Part shown: one piece after another, positions 5,036-5,762 of the stretch
How positions within the stretch are numbered: position 1 is the first letter of the stretch
Layout of the letters: every line of letters begins with the position of its first letter
Source of the DNA: an uncultured Atopobiaceae bacterium
Lineage (GTDB): Bacteria; Actinomycetota; Coriobacteriia; Coriobacteriales; Atopobiaceae
NCBI GenBank assembly: GCA_905233865.1
Contig: CAJOGH010000088.1
Span: 1-5,762, forward strand
Direction of reading: 5' to 3'
Length of the DNA stretch: 5,762 nucleotides
The notes under the pieces: model-generated
Told to the model about the DNA's origin: nothing
Database searches by the model: none
The model's input: the letters and a program-made list of their open reading frames with translations, nothing else
Program-made: the position numbers and the translations under genes

Positions 5036-5562
5036 GTGCGTCAATTGACCGGCGTACGTTCCTGCAGGGCCTTGGCCTTCTCCTGGCACTCGGTTCCGCG
5101 GGCTGTGCGGACGCGGAGTCGACGGCGAATGCGCCGAGCCGGGAGGACGAGGTCGACAGCGTGCCCAAAGACGATACGAACGAACCGACCGAGCAAGAGG
5201 AGAGTCCCATGCAGATATCAGTGACGGTAAACGGCACGTCCTTCACGGCGACCATTGAGGACACAAACGCAGGTCGTGAGCTGCTCTCACGCCTGCCGCT
5301 CACCCTCTCCATGGATGAGCTGCACGGCAACGAGAAGTACTGCTATACCGGCAAGGGCTTTGGCGGCGAGCAATACGTGCCTGAGACCATCGAGGCGGGC
5401 GATCTTATGGTCTTTGGTTCCGACTGCCTCGTGCTCTTCTACGAGACCTTCTCTAACGGAGGCTGGAGTTATGCACGCGTGGGAAGGATCGACGATCCCA
5501 TGGGGCTCGCCGATGCCTGCAGTGGCGGTACAGCCACCGTGGCATTCGAGCCCCTCTCATAG
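5032..5562 (+). CDS. Tat-type lipoprotein with a cyclophilin-like domain
   Basis: A 176-residue protein. N-terminus: DRRTFLQG (residues 6-13), a twin-arginine signal motif, then a hydrophobic stretch LGLLLALGSAG and Cys25. Cys25 is in a lipobox-like GSAGC, although the -3 residue is Ser rather than the usual Leu. Residues 26-59 are an acidic, Ser/Thr/Pro-containing linker typical of surface-tethered lipoproteins. From Met60 to the end is a complete cyclophilin-like domain (Cyclophil_like2-type): QISVTVNG, GRELLSRLPLTLSMDELHG (81-99), EKYCYTGKGF, a GDLMVF strand, LFYETF, YARVGRID and a final ATVAFEPLS. No peptidyl-prolyl isomerase activity should be assumed; the family's function is not established. 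Predicted location is the outer face of the membrane, with Tat export implying folding (perhaps with a ligand) before export. Start ATG at 5032 overlaps the previous stop by 4 nt. A second in-frame ATG at 5209 with its own ribosome site could yield the domain alone in the cytosol. Confidence 0.85.
   Translation: MSASIDRRTFLQGLGLLLALGSAGCADAESTANAPSREDEVDSVPKDDTNEPTEQEESPMQISVTVNGTSFTATIEDTNAGRELLSRLPLTLSMDELHGNEKYCYTGKGFGGEQYVPETIEAGDLMVFGSDCLVLFYETFSNGGWSYARVGRIDDPMGLADACSGGTATVAFEPLS
5196..5211 (+). promoter_or_regulatory. Internal ribosome binding site and ATG inside the lipoprotein gene
   Basis: AGAGGAGAG (5196-5204) lies just ahead of an in-frame ATG at 5209-5211 (Met60), with 6 nt between the AGGAG core and the ATG. 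This is a better Shine-Dalgarno than those of most starts in this window. The ATG coincides exactly with the start of the cyclophilin-like domain. It could drive a 117-residue form lacking the signal peptide and linker. The Glu/Ser-coding linker could also produce such a purine run by chance. Confidence 0.5.
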
Positions 5563-5580
5563 CCGGAAAGAGAGACAAGA

Positions 5581-5620
5581 GTCGACCCCGGAGCCTTCGG
5601 TCTTCGGGGTCGACTACTTT
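5581..5620 (+). terminator. Intrinsic terminator of operon 2
   Basis: Arms 5581-5590 and 5605-5614 pair perfectly over 10 bp (GTCGACCCCG with CGGGGTCGAC), extended inward by up to three weaker pairs and closed by a loop containing TTCG. TACTTT follows at 5615-5620, a short T-rich run. It sits 18 nt after the lipoprotein stop codon, so the hydrolase-flavoprotein-lipoprotein transcript most likely ends here. Confidence 0.82.
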
Positions 5621-5708
5621 CGAGTGATAGAACACCGGCTGCGTCTCCTGCCCCAGCGTGTTAACGCAAGCTAGGCACACGTCTGATTCTTGCCACTTTG
5701 GTGGGGTA

Positions 5709-5762
5709 CTGCTTACAGCGGGACAGCGCGACCTCATGGACCTCTTTGCCTGGGATCCGGAC
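5709..5762 (+). other. Possible start of a further gene running off the window
   Basis: The frame containing ATG at 5736 reads MDLFAWDPD to the window edge and is open well upstream, with a coding-like run from about 5709 (LLTAGQRDL). No convincing ribosome binding site precedes the ATG (only GGGA at 5720-5723, rather far away), and too little is visible to recognise a family. The region 5621-5708 between the terminator and this point shows no feature I can support. Confidence 0.2.

Noticed and set aside
5453..5737. - strand ORF across the end of the lipoprotein gene and the terminator
   Set aside because: It runs through the terminator hairpin and antisense to a well-supported domain, with no ribosome site or recognisable family.
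1..5762. CRISPR array, tRNA, rRNA or insertion sequence
   Set aside because: No spaced direct repeats, no tRNA-like fold or conserved arms, and no transposase motif or terminal inverted repeats were seen on either strand.

Overview
The window is GC-rich, with G or C at most third codon positions. It looks like an anaerobic, gut-type actinobacterium of the class Coriobacteriia (Olsenella/Collinsella/Atopobiaceae-like). That placement rests on base composition, codon use and the mix of gene families; no rRNA or marker gene is present to prove it.

Layout. Positions 1-300 hold the 3' end of a gene entering from the left, possibly a glutamate-cysteine ligase. Positions 301-497 are intergenic and contain a clear MerR-type promoter/operator. 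Module 1 runs on the + strand: an aldo/keto reductase (498-1438, broken by one missing base near 1217), a flavodoxin-fold NAD(P)H:quinone-type oxidoreductase (1461-2012) and a MerR regulator (2022-2480). Two hairpins (2486-2552) separate this from a second MerR gene on the - strand (2559-2996), which converges on the first. Module 2 starts behind a second MerR-type promoter (3019-3049) on the + strand: an alpha/beta hydrolase (3098-4084), an iron-sulfur flavoprotein fused to a cyclophilin-like domain (4100-5035), and a Tat-type lipoprotein carrying the same cyclophilin-like domain (5032-5562). A strong intrinsic terminator follows (5581-5620). The last 140 bases hold nothing I can identify.

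How it fits together. The two promoters have the same design: TTGAC(T/C), a 19-bp spacer filled by an inverted repeat, a weak -10 and a leader of about 43 nt ending in GAAAGGA. This is the classic arrangement for activation by a MerR protein twisting an over-long spacer. Each promoter sits beside or upstream of its own MerR gene, and the two MerR proteins are paralogues. The enzymes (aldo/keto reductase, quinone/flavin reductase, hydrolase, Fe-S flavoprotein) suggest detoxification or reductive processing of electrophiles, aldehydes or quinones; this is inference from families. The least described part is the pair of cyclophilin-like domains, one fused to a flavoprotein inside the cell and one apparently exported, with an internal start site that could also give a cytosolic form.
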